A stretch of 6,940 nt of DNA. Origin: Nitrospinae bacterium RIFCSPLOWO2_12_FULL_45_22 (GTDB lineage Bacteria > 2-12-FULL-45-22). Each line of letters starts with the position of its first letter. Position 1 is the first letter of the stretch. The notes beneath the pieces were generated by a model. That model saw only the letters and a program-made list of their open reading frames with translations, had not been told where the DNA came from and searched no databases. The stretch is taken from the NCBI GenBank assembly GCA_001803565.1, contig MHDQ01000099.1:1-6940 (forward strand), in the 5' to 3' direction. The translations under genes were made by a program, and so were the position numbers. Shown here piece after piece: positions 6,452 through 6,940 of this stretch.

Positions 6452-6906
6452 TTCAGGTCCTCCACGATGGTAAATTCGACCGGGTTCATTGTTGTCACTG
6501 CAACCTTTTCCCTTCGGCACTTCTTCACCAAGCGATCATCGCACGAGATGAAAACGTCCGTTGTAGCCTCAGCAAACGCCACATGCGCGGCGTCGGCAAG
6601 GCCAAATTTTCTGGCGCGGAGCCCTTCTGATCTTGCCCTTGCTGCTGCTACATCGCATTCCGCTGCTGTCCCAAGTCTCTCCAGTACCGCTATGATTTCC
6701 CGCCTTTCTTCCACGTCACTTATCGCAGTGGCTTCTTCAAAATGCACGGGAGAGACAACCATCGTATAGCGTGCATCCTGAAGGGCTTGGAGGATCAAGT
6801 AATAGGCATTGGTCTCAAGGCGGATGCGCATCTGGCTTTGGTCATCGAAGGGACGGCAGAGGGTGCAAATGTCAAGGTAGAGTCTTTTCAGATTTTGACG
6901 ATCCAT
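6448..6906 (-). CDS. PIN-domain ribonuclease, probable VapC-like toxin
   Basis: A 152-aa PIN-domain protein, expected to be a Mg/Mn-dependent ribonuclease acting on cytoplasmic RNA as a toxin. The opening RLYLDICTLCRPFDDQ holds the first metal-binding acid, D12. HFEEATAI supplies E57/E58, LADAAHVAFAEA supplies D105, and DVFISCDDRLVKKC supplies D123/D124, so the acidic cluster looks complete. Length and the C-terminal VAVTTMNPVEF (a late strand followed by NP-x-EF) fit single-domain PIN toxins. The ATG at 6906 has a modest AAGG upstream; only 34 bp of upstream sequence remain in the window and no clear promoter is visible. It precedes its candidate antitoxin, the reverse of the usual vapBC order. 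Codon use leans to ATC and CGN, unlike the ATA/AGG-rich plus-strand genes, which suggests separate ancestry. Confidence 0.88.
   Translation of the reverse strand: MDRQNLKRLYLDICTLCRPFDDQSQMRIRLETNAYYLILQALQDARYTMVVSPVHFEEATAISDVEERREIIAVLERLGTAAECDVAAARARSEGLRARKFGLADAAHVAFAEATTDVFISCDDRLVKKCRREKVAVTTMNPVEFTIVEDLK
6459..6463 (-). promoter_or_regulatory. Shine-Dalgarno inside the toxin gene that sets the antitoxin start
   Basis: On the minus strand GGAGG (6463-6459) lies seven bases before the GTG at 6451, within the last codons of the PIN gene. It supports the 74-aa reading of the antitoxin and suggests the antitoxin can be loaded independently of, and perhaps more efficiently than, the upstream toxin. 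Confidence 0.75.
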
Positions 6907-6940
6907 GCCAGCCTTTATAGATTGACTTCCTGTGCTTTTC

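Noticed and set aside
6452-6520. N-terminal extension of the antitoxin frame to 6520
   Set aside because: The extra residues come only from reading the toxin coding region in another frame; the GTG at 6451 has GGAGG at proper spacing and the coupled GTGA overlap.
6419-6769. Plus-strand open frame of 116 codons
   Set aside because: It lies antisense to the PIN and antitoxin genes, is low-complexity Ser/Ala-rich, and has no supporting ribosome site; it is a shadow frame.

Overview
The window reads as chromosomal DNA from a Gram-negative, probably anaerobic bacterium. Two genes for making the ADP-heptose of lipopolysaccharide cores (gmhA, hldE) imply an LPS outer membrane. A large cytoplasmic molybdopterin/4Fe-4S oxidoreductase suggests anaerobic metabolism. 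Plus-strand genes use ATA (Ile) and AGG (Arg) freely, at intermediate GC. Gene content and the heptad-type inverted repeat would fit Desulfobacterota, Nitrospirota or related uncultured lineages, but I cannot fix the taxon from sequence alone.

Plus strand, 1-5756: (1) the 3' part of gmhA, cut by the window edge; (2) a 117-bp gap with a 9-bp direct repeat and a perfect 8-bp hairpin just ahead of hldE; (3) hldE, a fused kinase/adenylyltransferase; (4) a gap holding an inverted repeat built of GTTCAAR-like heptads; (5) a conserved protein of about 325 aa that I read, tentatively, as distantly deoxyhypusine-synthase-like; (6) an 859-aa molybdopterin oxidoreductase catalytic subunit with its own strong Shine-Dalgarno. 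GmhA makes D-glycero-D-manno-heptose 7-phosphate. HldE phosphorylates the beta anomer at C1 and, after GmhB (not in this window) removes the 7-phosphate, adenylylates it. The last two plus-strand genes have no obvious step in that pathway.

Minus strand, 6906-5751: a different style of DNA. A PIN-domain ribonuclease toxin is followed, with a 4-base GTGA overlap, by a 74-aa candidate antitoxin (toxin-first order). Next comes a roughly 117-bp GC-rich imperfect palindrome ending in CTAAC/GTTAG that resembles an integron attC site, then a weakly supported 100-aa ORFan whose stop overlaps the 3' end of the oxidoreductase gene. This looks like an accessory insertion abutting the core operon. The attC-like element between a toxin-antitoxin pair and an ORFan, and the unexplained deoxyhypusine-synthase-like gene next to hldE, are the points most worth a second look. 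I see no integrase, transposase, CRISPR array, tRNA or rRNA.
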